64,000 bases of DNA from Ichthyophis bannanicus (lineage: Eukaryota; Chordata; Amphibia; Gymnophiona; Ichthyophiidae), in contig CM066031.1 of the NCBI GenBank assembly GCA_033557465.1, positions 1,441,626,163 through 1,441,690,162 of the forward strand, given 5' to 3'. The notes below the pieces were generated by a model. That model made no database searches and was not told the origin of the DNA. It saw only the letters and a list, made by a program, of their open reading frames with translations. The translations under genes and the position numbers were made by a program. Of the stretch, positions 11,201-20,916 are shown piece after piece. Numbering within the stretch: position 1 is the stretch's first letter; every line of letters starts with the position of its first letter.

Positions 11201-12480
11201 TGTCAGAGATGCCTATTTCCTAAAGCTGACCTATTCCAATTAATAAATTCAAAATAAAATATCCTTTTTAGCTTTGTTGTCTGTGAATTTTATTTTCCAT
11301 TTGCTTTTGTCTCAGTGTCTCTTTTCTGCTTTCTACTCTTTTTTTTTTTCCTGTCTTTTCAGGGTCTGCTGTTCATTTGCCATTTTTCCTCTCTCTTCCT
11401 GACTTCTTCCATTCCTCTCCCCTATCTCTCTTTCTGATGTTGACCTTTTCCTTTCAGCTTTTTCTTTAATTTTGTTATTTTCTGCCTCTCTATCCACTCA
11501 AAATTGACCCTGCTTCTCGCTCTCCAGTCCTCAATATCCCAGTTTTTACTTTTCATCTACATATCAACTTTCCATCTCCTTCTCTCACTAACTTCCCAGC
11601 CCATTTTCCACACTCTTACCCTTTCCTTAGCCCTCACATTCCCCCTATCTCACTCATTCCTCAGCCTCTCATTCCCTTCTGTCTTTAACCCACTCCCCAT
11701 TACCATATTTCAACACTCTGTACTCATCCCCATCCCAGCTCCCATTTACTTTCCTCTGTGTCTCAACCTCTTGCAAGCTCCAGCTCCTTCTCTGTTGGTC
11801 ATCCCCTCAGTCCCTTTCTCCTGTCTCTTATCCCTACTTAGTCTCCGACTATCCCCTTTAACCACCTCCCCATCTCTATTTCCATCTTCTTCTTATTCAT
11901 CTTCTTCCTAACCCACCACCCCCTTGGCCTCTCCCTCATGGTTCCACTATGTCCTGGCCTGTATCTCCCCCTTCTCGTATACAGAATATTCCCCCTTTCT
12001 CTTTCCTCCTCTCCTAGTCTAGCATCTCCTCATCTTCTCTCATTTCCCCTTCACCCTATGTCCAGGAGCTCCCTATCCTCTCTCCATTCCCTTCAAACCT
12101 CTGCCAAAGTCTGGCATCCCCCTTCTCTCTCTGTTCCCTACTCCCACAGTCCAGTATTCCCCCCTGCATAGACCAGCACCTTCCTGTCCCACTCTGGTGA
12201 TCCAGCATCTCCTCAATGTATCATCTTCTTCCCCTATGCAATCCAATGTCTCTCTGACTCTATTCCTCCTTTCTCCCAACAATTCGGCAAACCCCTTTAC
12301 CCAGTGGCCCAGCATCTCTCGTTTTCACTCTCTCTCTCTTCTCTTTCCTTCTTTCCTCCCCTCTCTGCCATTGCAGCCCTATCGCCTCTCTTCCCCATAC
12401 TATACTCCAGCATCCCCCATTCCTCGCAGGCCAGCATCTCCTCTTTTTCCTTCCCCAGAGGTTCCCCTCACCTTTGTGCC
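11200..12480 (+). repeat. Pyrimidine-rich repeat-family copy A
   Basis: The left edge (aatataaagatgtc... caaaataaaatatcc... tttgttgtctgtgaatttta) matches the AT-rich module at 42.05, 43.8 and 47.35 kb. It leads into about 1.2 kb that is overwhelmingly C and T (ctccc, tctcc, ccagcatctcc words). The long plus-strand ORFs here (for example 11504-11911) are Ser/Pro/Leu-rich by-products of the composition, not genes. Confidence 0.65.
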
Positions 12481-12487
12481 ATGAATA

Positions 12488-12712
12488 CCATGGTGATCAG
12501 GTAGGAGTAGCTAAAGCAAAAAGGAAGAACGGGACTTTTCAGCCTCTGTCACGCTAGAGACTCTGTGTCCTCGCCTACTTCAGAACAGCAAGTCTGCATT
12601 GGAGTGGGCAGGGACATGGCAGGTCTCCAGTGTGACAGAAGGTTATATGCTTAGTTTCTGCTTTAGCTGCCCCTGTCGCTGTTAAGATCTGGCTACCTGA
12701 TCACCACTGTAC
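12488..12712. repeat. Imperfect palindrome closing repeat copy A
   Basis: catggtgatcaggtag at the left is mirrored by ctacctgatcaccact at the right. Inner arm matches include tagctaaagc / gctttagct and ctgtcac / gtgacag, around a centre near 12600. Arms are about 100 bp with loops. The same order (pyrimidine tract then palindrome) occurs in the copies at 43-45.5 kb and 47.4-49.7 kb. Confidence 0.6.
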
Positions 12713-13019
12713 AGAAGTGACAGTGCCTCTGAGCTTTCTTCTGCACTTTCTGAAGGGGATATGGACTGTCATGGGGAAGAAGTGCATCATGCTTGGAAAC
12801 TACATGGCCTGAGCAGCAATGGAGAGAAGCAATGGAGGTTCGGGAAGCTTATCCTCCCCAAGTCTCTTATGCAGGATGCATATGCAAATGGCCCTGCACA
12901 CACAATTACTTCTGATGCAGTGAACTGCACTGGGTTTTATCACAGATTAATACTTTTAGTTTAGAGCCAAATCTATATGTCACTTCTGGAGGTAACTGAA
13001 GAAATTAAAGCAGAATTTA
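12713..13019. other. No gene seen
   Basis: Spacer between the palindrome and a weak coding-like stretch; nothing supportable. Confidence 0.3.
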
Positions 13020-13880
13020 TAAGAGGTCAGAAATGAAGAGTAGCACTTTGCAGCTCAAAACAGGGCCAGGTACCTGGTGTACACTTCATTGTCATTGAGC
13101 CCAGCTCCAGAGGTACATCTATTCCTTGTAGGCCTTCAGTGACATTGGTTCTCTCTGGAAGTAGCAGGAATGACCTTGTTTTCAACAACATTCTTTTAAC
13201 ATCATGTCCTACAGGAGCAACCCAAAGAAGGGGATCTTCAGACAGCATATTCACATAGCACTGAGCATAGGCAACTTTATTTATGCAGCTTAAACAGGAG
13301 GGAATTTAGTTGCCTGGCCTCTACCACCTTGTTCCATTCAACTTCTTATTCTTATGCATTCTCTTCTCTAGTGTCCTCCGTCACTGAAAGTCAAGAAATA
13401 CATGAGGTCACATCCTGTAGGAACATCATGGAGAAAATTTTGTTGAGGTCTTGGTTGCAAGAAGTGATGGCTTGCTGAACATCATTTCCCACATTACTTG
13501 CCTTTTCTCTCAACTCATGGATGGCTGGATGGACTCTCTCAACTCTTGTGGGATAAATAATGTTTATCTTCTCTGAAGTCATCTTGGCTGTTTCACTCTC
13601 CTGTTGCTGTGGGATTACTCCTGGAATCAGCTCTTCCAACCGTGCAGGTTCTCGGAGAGCCCTGAGCTCTTAGGGTGTGCTTGCAGCATCTTCTTCAGGT
13701 CATCTGGTGGCTACACTGTTCACTGGAACAAGTAGCTGTGCTCTGAAGTGTATTCCAGATGATTGGAACCATTCAGAGGGATTCAGTGCAGTTTCTTCTT
13801 CCTCTTCATCTGGAATTGGATGAAGGGAGAGCCAGGTCTGGCACAACCCACTGTACAAGCTGTATAATTGCGCAGGGCAG
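13020..13880 (-). pseudogene. Possible decayed coding fragment, family unknown
   Basis: Minus-strand reading gives an acidic DEEEEE stretch followed by SSGIHFRAQLLVPVNS (about 13825-13700). After a stop and a frame change comes an 82-codon piece (13639-13391) with a helical, hydrophilic pattern (VHPAIHELREKASNVGNDVQQ). Another open piece follows at 13254-13027. The texture is more like real protein than the surrounding DNA, and an aataaa-like site lies between the pieces. I do not recognise the family. It may be a processed pseudogene or chance. Confidence 0.2.
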
Positions 13881-13909
13881 CACCCTGGTGCATCTTTTTT
13901 TTTTTTTTT

Positions 13910-14135
13910 TTTAAATTTAGCTCATGCCTATTTCTAGAGTAGCCAAAAGTGAGTTACATTCAGGTGCTAGGAGTATTTTCCTGTCCCAAGAGGACTTACA
14001 ATCTAGGCTTGTACCTGAAGCAGTAGAGGGTCAAGTGACTTACCCAAAATCACAAGAAGTAGTAGTGGGATTTCAACCTTGGCTTCCATGTTTCTCAGAC
14101 CACTGCTCTAACAATTAGCCTAATCCTCCCTTTGA
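13910..14135 (-). repeat. CORE-SINE with L2-like tail, minus strand
   Basis: Minus-strand reading: ggaggattaggctaattgtt head, CORE segment (minus form of gtcaagtgacttaccc), then a tail that includes the form tacaagcctagattgtaag seen in L2-type 3' ends. A T-run at about 13896-13913 marks the A-tail side. Confidence 0.7.
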
Positions 14136-14499
14136 GCTAGCCGGTGGCTCCAGCAGCAGTGAGAAGTCCGACTCGACTTAGTTTCTTTGATATTACCCTA
14201 GTGGCAGGATAAGCAAGCAGCGCCAGCCCCAAATTATCTTTTTCTTTTGCCCCTTCCTAAGCGGTCATGTTTATTAAAGTGTTTATTTCTGTGCTCAGCT
14301 AAACTATAGCAAGACTGGGACCATTCGGTGGAAGTTAACACTTTAATAAATACAGCCTCTTACTGCTGATTCAGAGAAATGGGGAAAGAAGGTGATAGGC
14401 TGGGCTATTCATGCCTCCTACCACTGGGGCAACATTAAAGAGGACAAATCAGGCTCACTGCTGCTGGTGAAGCCATCAGTCACCTCAGCTGTGCCAGGC
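14136..14499. other. No gene seen
   Basis: Nothing recognisable on either strand. Confidence 0.3.
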
Positions 14500-15290
14500 T
14501 GCCACCTCACTTAGAGGAAGACATTGAGGACAGCAGGCAAAGAGGATTTGGAGGAGTCAAAAAGGGAGGTCTGATGAGAATGTGGGAGACCTTTAGAGAG
14601 GGATGGTCAAGAATATGGGAAGAATTTTTAGGGGGTTGGAAGAGCAAAGGATAATGGTGCAAGAACATTCTAGGGATGGAAAGGATATGAGGAGAATGCT
14701 CTGGTGGCTGGAAAAGGAAGGGAGGTTGTAGGAAGAGCTTTCCAGAGTTGTGAGAGGGGATGTCGGGAGAGCTTTCTGTGCCTGAGATGGGAACAGAGGC
14801 TGAATTAGAGGGCGTGAGGACTCAAGATAAGGCTAAAGGGTGCTAAGAAAGGGAAAGAGTAGAGGCAGGGACAGGGAGTAAAGGAGAGAGAGAGCTAAAT
14901 GTGGAAGGGCTGACGTCAGGGGAGGAAGGGAGAGAGTACCCTAGACAGGAGGGAGAGGACAGGAGACTGGTAGTTATGTAAGAGAGAGGACTATGTATGG
15001 TGAGAGAGGAATGACGATGGGAATGAAAGATATAGAGAGCATCCTGGATTGACAGGGGGAGATCTAGGATGATAATGGAGGAGGAAGGGGTTAAGAAATG
15101 CATAGGAGGGAGGAACGGAGAAAGGAAGGTAGGAAGAGGAGACAAAAAGGAAGACGAGAAAAGCAGAAGAGAGCAGAAAGAAAGGAGGAGAGATGGAAGG
15201 AAGAGAAGGGCGAGAGAGAGAGAGAAAAAAAAAGAGAGGGCACAAAAGAGACCCTCCCCCCTAAAAGGAACAGAGACCAAAGAATGAGCA
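14500..15290 (-). repeat. Purine-rich tract (pyrimidine-rich on the minus strand)
   Basis: About 800 bp dominated by A and G (gagagagag, ggaggaagg words). This is the strand-swapped counterpart of the pyrimidine tracts at 11.3, 36.8, 44 and 47.5 kb. It may be an inverted copy of the same repeat family, but I could not find the AT-rich module or the palindrome at its ends, so that link is inference. The overlapping Ser/Leu- or Lys/Arg-rich ORFs are compositional. Confidence 0.45.
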
Positions 15291-15604
15291 AAAGATGCTG
15301 AGCCAGAAAGTCATGGCGGAGACACCAAAAACTGGAAACTATTTTATTACCTTAAAAAGAATACTAATAACGCCACATTGTAAAATAGCCCGGGACCCAC
15401 TTCAAAACTTCTGACTGCTTTGTGCCTCTCATACAGAATTTACATATTGATAACATCTGGATTTGGTTGGTTGATTTTTTCTGATGCATAATTAATTCAG
15501 TTATATATAGGACATACTTGCCAACCCTGAGGTCTTTCTATTGAGTTTGAAATATTTAGTAGTAACAAAATTTAAATAAAGTACTTTTAGCAGTATTTTG
15601 AGGG

Positions 15605-15785
15605 CATGGAGGAGTAGCTTAGCAATTACAGCACTTCTTGTGATCCTGGGCAAGCCACTTAACCCTCCATTGCCTCAGGTACAAACTTAGATTGTGAGCC
15701 TTTTGGGGATAGGAAAATATCTAGTGCACCTGTATGTAATTCCCATTGAGCTAGTACTGAAAAGACAAGTTAAAAATTCAATAAC
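15605..15785 (+). repeat. CORE-SINE with L2-like tail
   Basis: ggaggagtagcttagcaatt head (shortened), CORE block gggcaagccacttaaccctc, then cttagattgtgagcc and an L2-style 3' end. Confidence 0.7.
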
Positions 15786-16114
15786 ATGTTGTATGGGGAC
15801 AGCCTTTCCCCCTAGCCCCACAAATGAATTGCTCACTCACTACTAGCACTGGAATGAAAATGTATTGGAAGCTTGCTCAAATTATTTTTTTTATTAAGTT
15901 TCCAAAATACATAGAACACTCCTTAATACAAGAAATAACTAGTAAATAGAATCAAAAAGCAAATACATATAGAGAACAAGTCTCATTACAATACAATGTT
16001 TAGATTAGTAGCCCACATCATGGAAAGCATATGACTAATCGAAGGAGAACTAATAATTACCAATCAGGACATAATAACCCCTCCTAAAAACAGCAAATCC
16101 ATCAAGAAATCAAA
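15786..16114. other. No gene; AT-rich spacer
   Basis: No coding or structural signal beyond AT richness; it precedes the 3' end of an L2-like LINE. Confidence 0.3.
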
Positions 16115-16196
16115 CAAACCATTTATTTATTTAACAGTTTTTATATACCGTCTTTCTTCATTTCAAGACGGTTTACAGAGAACATAACATGACAGT
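16115..16196 (-). mobile_element. 3' end of an L2-like LINE, left of the LTR-element insertion
   Basis: catttatttatttaacag followed by tttatataccgtct is the minus-strand 3' terminus of an L2-like LINE. The same terminus appears at 38281. The LINE resumes at 22596, directly after the LTR element, showing that the LTR element landed in an older LINE. Confidence 0.75.
16193..16196 (+). repeat. 4-bp target-site duplication (left)
   Basis: cagt immediately before the 5' LTR is repeated as cagt at 22596-22599 after the 3' LTR. A 4-bp duplication is typical of retroviral-type integrase insertion. Confidence 0.75.
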
Positions 16197-16398
16197 TGTC
16201 ATGGGGCAAGGCAAATAAGAACAGAAGAAATGCAGGAAAATGCTCGGGGTAGTTTTAAAAGGCACACTGAAAAGCACATGGCTAGTGGTTGCCATGAGCA
16301 ATGAATGAAAACACAAGCTCAGGCTGCAGGAAAACACCTAGAGAAAGCATTACGTAATGGCTCATTAGGAAGACAGACAGCTGCAAAGAATTGAGCCA

Positions 16399-17166
16399 AT
16401 GGAAGTCTCAAGCTATGACGCACTTAAAATAGAGCCAGCTTGGAGCATGAGGAAAAAAGGCGAGAAGGGCCAGGAAAAAGGCGAGAAGGGCCAGGAGAAA
16501 GGCCAAAGGGAAGGCAAAAGAGAAAGTTACCACAGAAGCCCAGAAGCAGCTTGCAGAGAAATAGGACACAGGAATACTGCAGCCAGCAGGAAAGCCGTCC
16601 ACAGAAGCCAAGGTAAAGGAAGGGATAGAGAGAGATCTCCAAATCCATACCTGAGTGTTTCTGACGTGGAGTCTATCTGCTCTGAAGGAGAGTTTGCCCC
16701 AGAGGAATCCTCACAGGTCAGTGCTTTAAACCAGGGCTATGATAAGAAAAAGCCTGGCTGGGAGCAGAAGAGAATTACCCGTAGCAAACTAAGAGAGAGA
16801 GAGATAGATAGCAGGTTCCGGTTTCACAGTCTTAAGCAAACAAACCGAGGCCAGGCTGAAAGAGGCCACAGTGAATGGAATAGAGGGGCACTGGAATTCC
16901 TGCCTAGAGGTCTTGAAGGGAAAGATCCTGTGAGGGCAGAATCCAGTCTCTTTGGTAACCAGCCTTTCCTAGCTGATAGAGGGGAGAGAAGCTTCAGCCA
17001 CAAAGAAAGAGAGTTCAGTAATACCAATACAAGTTACAGCCCTGAGCAAGCTTTTACAGAAGACATTCCAGAGGAGATGGAATATGATTGTGGTGCTGAT
17101 AATAGTGATTGCTGTAAGATGGACTGTACGCTAGTTTTTTCTGACGGTATTGCATCTTTTTGCTGA
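16399..17166 (+). CDS. U3-encoded ORF of the LTR element, unknown function, 255 aa
   Basis: An ATG at 16399 opens 255 codons wholly inside the 5' LTR U3. The N-terminal third is very basic and repetitive (KKGEKGQEK units, then SRKAVHRSQGKGRDR). The middle is charged and polar. The C-terminus is acidic with a Cys cluster (DNSDCCKMDC). No signal peptide or membrane segment is visible. In the 3' LTR the same frame continues directly from the RNase H frame through the polypurine tract. Two of the three indels that separate the LTR copies inside the ORF are multiples of three (21 and 12 bp); the third (11 bp) breaks the 3' copy. Purine-rich DNA lowers stop frequency, so an incidental ORF is possible. 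U3-encoded accessory genes are known in some retroviruses; no homology to them is claimed. Confidence 0.5.
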   Translation: MEVSSYDALKIEPAWSMRKKGEKGQEKGEKGQEKGQREGKRESYHRSPEAACREIGHRNTAASRKAVHRSQGKGRDRERSPNPYLSVSDVESICSEGEFAPEESSQVSALNQGYDKKKPGWEQKRITRSKLREREIDSRFRFHSLKQTNRGQAERGHSEWNRGALEFLPRGLEGKDPVRAESSLFGNQPFLADRGERSFSHKEREFSNTNTSYSPEQAFTEDIPEEMEYDCGADNSDCCKMDCTLVFSDGIASFC

Positions 17167-17375
17167 AGGCCCTGTTCAGGTGAAATCTGTGCAGGAGGCA
17201 CTGATTTCAGCCACGCAGTTTTTCTGAAGAGTAAGAAAGCTGTTTTCCTCCCTGTTTATTTTGTTAAAGCTGAAGCAAAGCATTTCTGTTATCATTAATG
17301 ATCCTTTTTGTGTTACACCAGCATGATGGTTTATTTCCTTTTGTAACCTGCCACAAGAATCCTCCCGGGAAGGGG

Positions 17376-17381
17376 AATAAA
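17376..17381 (+). promoter_or_regulatory. LTR polyadenylation signal (5' LTR copy)
   Basis: aataaa after gggaagggg, with the matching site at 22428-22433 in the 3' LTR. It places R/U5 in the last 160 bp or so of each LTR. Confidence 0.6.
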
Positions 17382-17542
17382 ACCTCTTGAAAGCATAGTC
17401 ACTCGTCCGCAACTACTTTCTTATTGACTGGCTATTGGGACATTCCAAACCCAGGGGACATAACCAAGTCCTTGCTTGTAATAAGAGGACCCACACTACA
17501 TCCCTCCAGCCTTCTATCTTAGGAGCCTAGGGGTTGGTGACA

Positions 17543-17881
17543 AAGTGGCGACGTCATCAGGATTTTGTGCAAGACTGCAAAAGGGACAAGCACAGAGGAT
17601 TACAGTCTGCAGAAAATTACATCTTAAAGGAGAAGTACCGTCAAGCAGGTTCCTGCCACCAAGAGCTGACCAGAAAAGAAACTTTCTCACAAGCTGACCC
17701 CTGCCAGGAGACTCAGGTAAAGAGTACCTAAGCTGGTGCAGGGAGGATAAAAGTGAGAAAGGAGGTGCTGGTGGGCAGAGGAAGGGCGGTGGAAGGAAAA
17801 AAAAAAAGATATATACATAGAAGTGGCGATATCGCACTTGGTTTGTTTTTCTTATCTCTCCCACAGGTACATCAGTGAAGG
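17543..17881 (+). other. 5' leader with primer-binding site
   Basis: Three bases after the LTR, tggcgacgtcatcagg (from 17546) begins with TGG as a primer-binding site should. Its first eight bases fit the 3' end of tRNA-Ser(GCT) as I recall it, with looser match beyond. The rest of the leader is non-coding and ends with a pyrimidine-rich stretch just before the Gag ATG at 17882. Confidence 0.55.
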
Positions 17882-19531
17882 ATGGAGCCCCAAGAGGTAG
17901 CTCACTGGATGACCACGCAGTGGGATAAGCAGGTCAAACTTATCCACTATCTTCAGGAGCAGACCACGCAGAATATACAGGCGCAGCAGTGGCCCTTGAT
18001 TGAGGCCATAGAAGCTTTGCTGAAGAAACCCGCGGACACTGGAGTGGATGTTCCCTTGATACTTCAAGCTGCAGGAATGAGGTCGTATGAGGCTTTTTCT
18101 ATAGGGCAATTACAGCCTCAGGATAACCTGGACGATTACTTGGACGCTTTCGAACGCATAGCCACTACTCTGAAATGGCCAGAAGAGCAGTGGGCCATTC
18201 GCTTTGCCCTGTCGCTCTCAGGCGAGGCCCTTGCCGCCTATAAGGCTATGCCTGCAGAGTTAGCCTCTAATTATCCTGAGGTCAAGAAAGCCGTGAAGGA
18301 TAGACTAGGGCTTACCCCTCTGCATTATCAAAGGATGTTAAGAGAGGCGGTGATTAGGCACCAGGAAACTCCAAAAGCCCTAGCACAGCGTTTAACAAGT
18401 CTAGCAAGGAAATGGTTGCTAGTAGAGGGAGCAACGATGGAAACGGTCCTTGATAAAATTGTATTGGAACAATTTTTACAGGCTGTTCCCAGCGGGCTCA
18501 AAACTTTCCTTACCCTCCAGCAGTGCCAGACCTCGGAGGATGCAGCCACTCTAGCAGAGCGATACTTCGCTGCGGAGAGGACTGACACCTCGGGGCAGGG
18601 TATCTGGTTGGCAGCAGCGGGAAGGAAGAATAATAGAAAAGGAAAATATATGCAGAATAGGATGTATAACCCTGTAGTAGTAAATACTAATGTCTCTGAT
18701 AATAATGTTCATTCTATACCTAAAGGGAGTTGTTTCAGGTGTGGAAAGGCTGGGCATTACCAAAGATCCTGCCCCGAACGAACGGTTCTGGTGACAGGGG
18801 CAGAGGAAACAGGGCAAGATCAATTCCTGATCAACGTGCAAGTAGAGGGCATCTATACCCTAGCTCTGCTCGATTCAGGGGCGGACCAGAGTATGGTTTC
18901 CAAGAGGCTCTGGGAAGCCATTAGGAAGCGCCACCAGCCACCCCTGAGTCACACAGAAGGGCAGGTCCGTGTCAGATGTGTACATGGCGCGACCTCACAT
19001 TACCCCCTGTATAATGTAAGGGTAAAAGCATTCGGAACCCAGCAGGAAATGTCAGTAGCCATAGTCCCGAGGCTACCGAGGGACATTGTGCTGGGGAGGG
19101 ACTGGCCACCCTTTCTTGGGAAAATGGAGGGGAAGCTGGGTATACCTTGCATAAGTTCCCACCAACCCCAAGGGGGAACACAAAAGGGAGAGGTCGAAGC
19201 CCTAGCCGCCAAACTCCCAAGTCCTCTGTTTGGAAAAGAATCACAGGGTAGGACAAGGCCCCAGGTTCCCCAGAGGGAGGTTCCCTTAGGAAAGTCAAAG
19301 TTTGTACTACAATTCTGCAAAGTGACAAACCGAGCAAAAAGTCCCCAAAGGGCTACACCGGGAGCAGCTGGGTACGATTTATTTAGCGCAGAGGAAGTTC
19401 TGGTTGAGAAAAGGGGAAAGGCCTTAGTGGATATAGGCATCCAAGTCCAAATCCCCGAGGGCTGTTATGGCCGAATCGCCCCACGATCCGGCCTTGCGGT
19501 AAAGTTCTTTGTGGACATAGGAGCCGGGTAA
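17882..19531 (+). pseudogene. gag-pro: Gag-protease-dUTPase reading frame (frame broken inside dUTPase)
   Basis: 549 codons from ATG 17882. Residues 1-110 are an unremarkable helical Gag start. About 70-235 form the capsid; its last part (LDKIVLEQFLQAVPSGLKTF and following) has the LEQFL...LP..L pattern of SCAN domains, which derive from Gmr1-type Gag. A CCHC knuckle CFRCGKAGHYQRSC lies at 18733-18774, followed by a retropepsin with LLDSGADQSMV (Asp-Ser-Gly active site, about 18870) and the later IVLGRDW block. From about residue 490 a trimeric dUTPase starts: motif 1 (PGAAGYDLFSAEE) and motif 2 ([11 protein letters not shown]). The frame then ends at 19531 because of a one-base shortening before motif 3. 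It would supply virion core, maturation and dUTP removal. Confidence 0.85.
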
Positions 19532-20016
19532 TAGACCCTGACTATAGAGGATGCATCAAGGTTTTGGTCTTCAACTTTGGGAAGACCGATTTCCAGATTC
19601 ATATAGGCGATCGTATCGCTCAACTTATATGTGAGCGCGTAGGGTTCCCTAGAATACAGGAGGTACCCTCATTATCCTCAACCATCAGGGGAGAAAAGGG
19701 ATTCGGGTCCACGGGCCAGGGGGCGGTGGAAATCTTGACGGCCCTAGCGGAAGAACCAATAGAGGAGGACCTAGGCCCGCAAATCAATGATTTGAAGGGC
19801 AAGGAAAAACCCAGGCTAGGCGAGGGGCTTTCGTTGCAGCAACAGCAAGAATTGGCCCAAGTCTTGGACAGGTTCTCCGATGTCCTAACGACAAAGCCGG
19901 GAGAGACTCATGTAGTGGCCCATGAGATCATTACCACGCCCGGGCGAATAATTCGCCAGAGGCCATACCGAATGCCCGAGGCTAAAAAGAAAGAAATTAT
20001 AGAACAGGTAAAATAA
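19532..20016 (+). pseudogene. dUTPase C-terminal motifs and linker to RT, after the frameshift
   Basis: In the shifted frame dUTPase motif 3 ([10 protein letters not shown], 19538 on), motif 4 (GDRIAQLI, about 19600) and the glycine-rich motif 5 (GEKGFGSTG, about 19690) follow in order, so all five motifs exist but in two frames. The linker then runs to a conserved RT entry ([19 protein letters not shown]). A taa at 20014-20016 interrupts the frame just before the ALGVIEES block of RT, in a place where gypsy elements are normally open. Confidence 0.8.
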
Positions 20017-20916
20017 ATGGTAGCACTAGGGGTCATAGAAGAATCACGCAGCCCATGGTCCAGCCCCGTAGTATTAGTCCCCAAACCCGATGGGTCCATT
20101 AGGTTCTGCATCGATTTTCGTCGAGTAAATGAAATCTCGCAATTTGACGCCTATCCAATGCCGCGGATCGACGATTTGTTGGATCGCGTGGGACAGGCGA
20201 GATACCTAACCACCCTTGATCTCACCAAAGGGTACTGGCAGGTCCCTTTAACGAGCGAGTCCAAGCCTAAGACGGCGTTTAGTACGCCTATAGGCCTTTT
20301 TCAATTTACACGCATGCCATTCGGGTTGCATGGCGCGGCGGCTACCTGCCAGCGTTTGGTGGACCTAGTCCTGAGACCCCACCAAGAGTATACCCTGGCA
20401 TATATGGATGACGTCATAATTTACAGCACAACATGGGCCCAACACCTGGCCAGAATAGAAGCTGTACTCAGGGCACTGCGCAGGGCCGGATTGACCTTGA
20501 ATCCAGCCAAATGTTTATTTGCTGCAGAAGAGGCCAAGTACTTGGGTCATATAGTTGGGAAAGGGGTAGTTCGACCCCTTACTGGTAAAATAGAAAGCGT
20601 CAGGAATTTCCCACGTCCAAGCACAAAAAAGCAGGTGCGCAGCTTTCTTGGATTGATCGGGTATTATAGGAAGTTCATACCTCGTTTTTCTGAAGAAAGC
20701 AATATATTTACGGAAATGTTGCGGAAAAACGCCCCAAATACAGTAAGGTGGTCTCCGGAGGCTGAGGAAGCCTTTATTGGTCTGAAGGAGACACTCTGCA
20801 GGGCACCTGTCCTTAGGGGCATAGACTTTAATCTTCCCTTTGTTCTCCAGACAGATGCATCCAACACAGGGTTGGGGGCGGTATTGGCGCAAAACTTTGA
20901 GGGGAACACCCCGTAA
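20017..20916 (+). pseudogene. pol: Ty3/gypsy reverse transcriptase and start of RNase H
   Basis: Clear RT blocks: SRSPWSSPVVLVPKPDG, IDFRRVNEISQFDAYPMPRI, TTLDLTKGYWQVPLT (first catalytic Asp), FQFTRMPFGLHGAAATCQR, and the catalytic AYMDDVIIY at about 20398-20424. Then come KYLGHIVGKG, the RSFLGLIGYYRKFIP tether and RNase H beginning with LQTDASNTGLGAVLA. The frame ends at 20916 through a frameshift inside RNase H. The sequence is far better conserved than the LINE fragments nearby, so the element is comparatively young. Confidence 0.9.

Larger units (their letters stand above)
16197..17542 (+). repeat. 5' LTR
   Basis: TG...CA termini. Homologous along its length to 21245-22595. Differences include a 21-bp unit present only here near 16470, 12 bp present only in the 3' LTR after the aaaagagaaag stretch, 11 bp present only in the 3' LTR near 21705, and a 2-bp indel near 16377. 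A polyadenylation signal aataaa lies at 17376-17381, so most of the LTR up to there is U3. Confidence 0.9.

Noticed and set aside
20515..20892. Minus-strand ORF opposite RT
   Set aside because: Shadow of the well-supported RT/RNase H frame.
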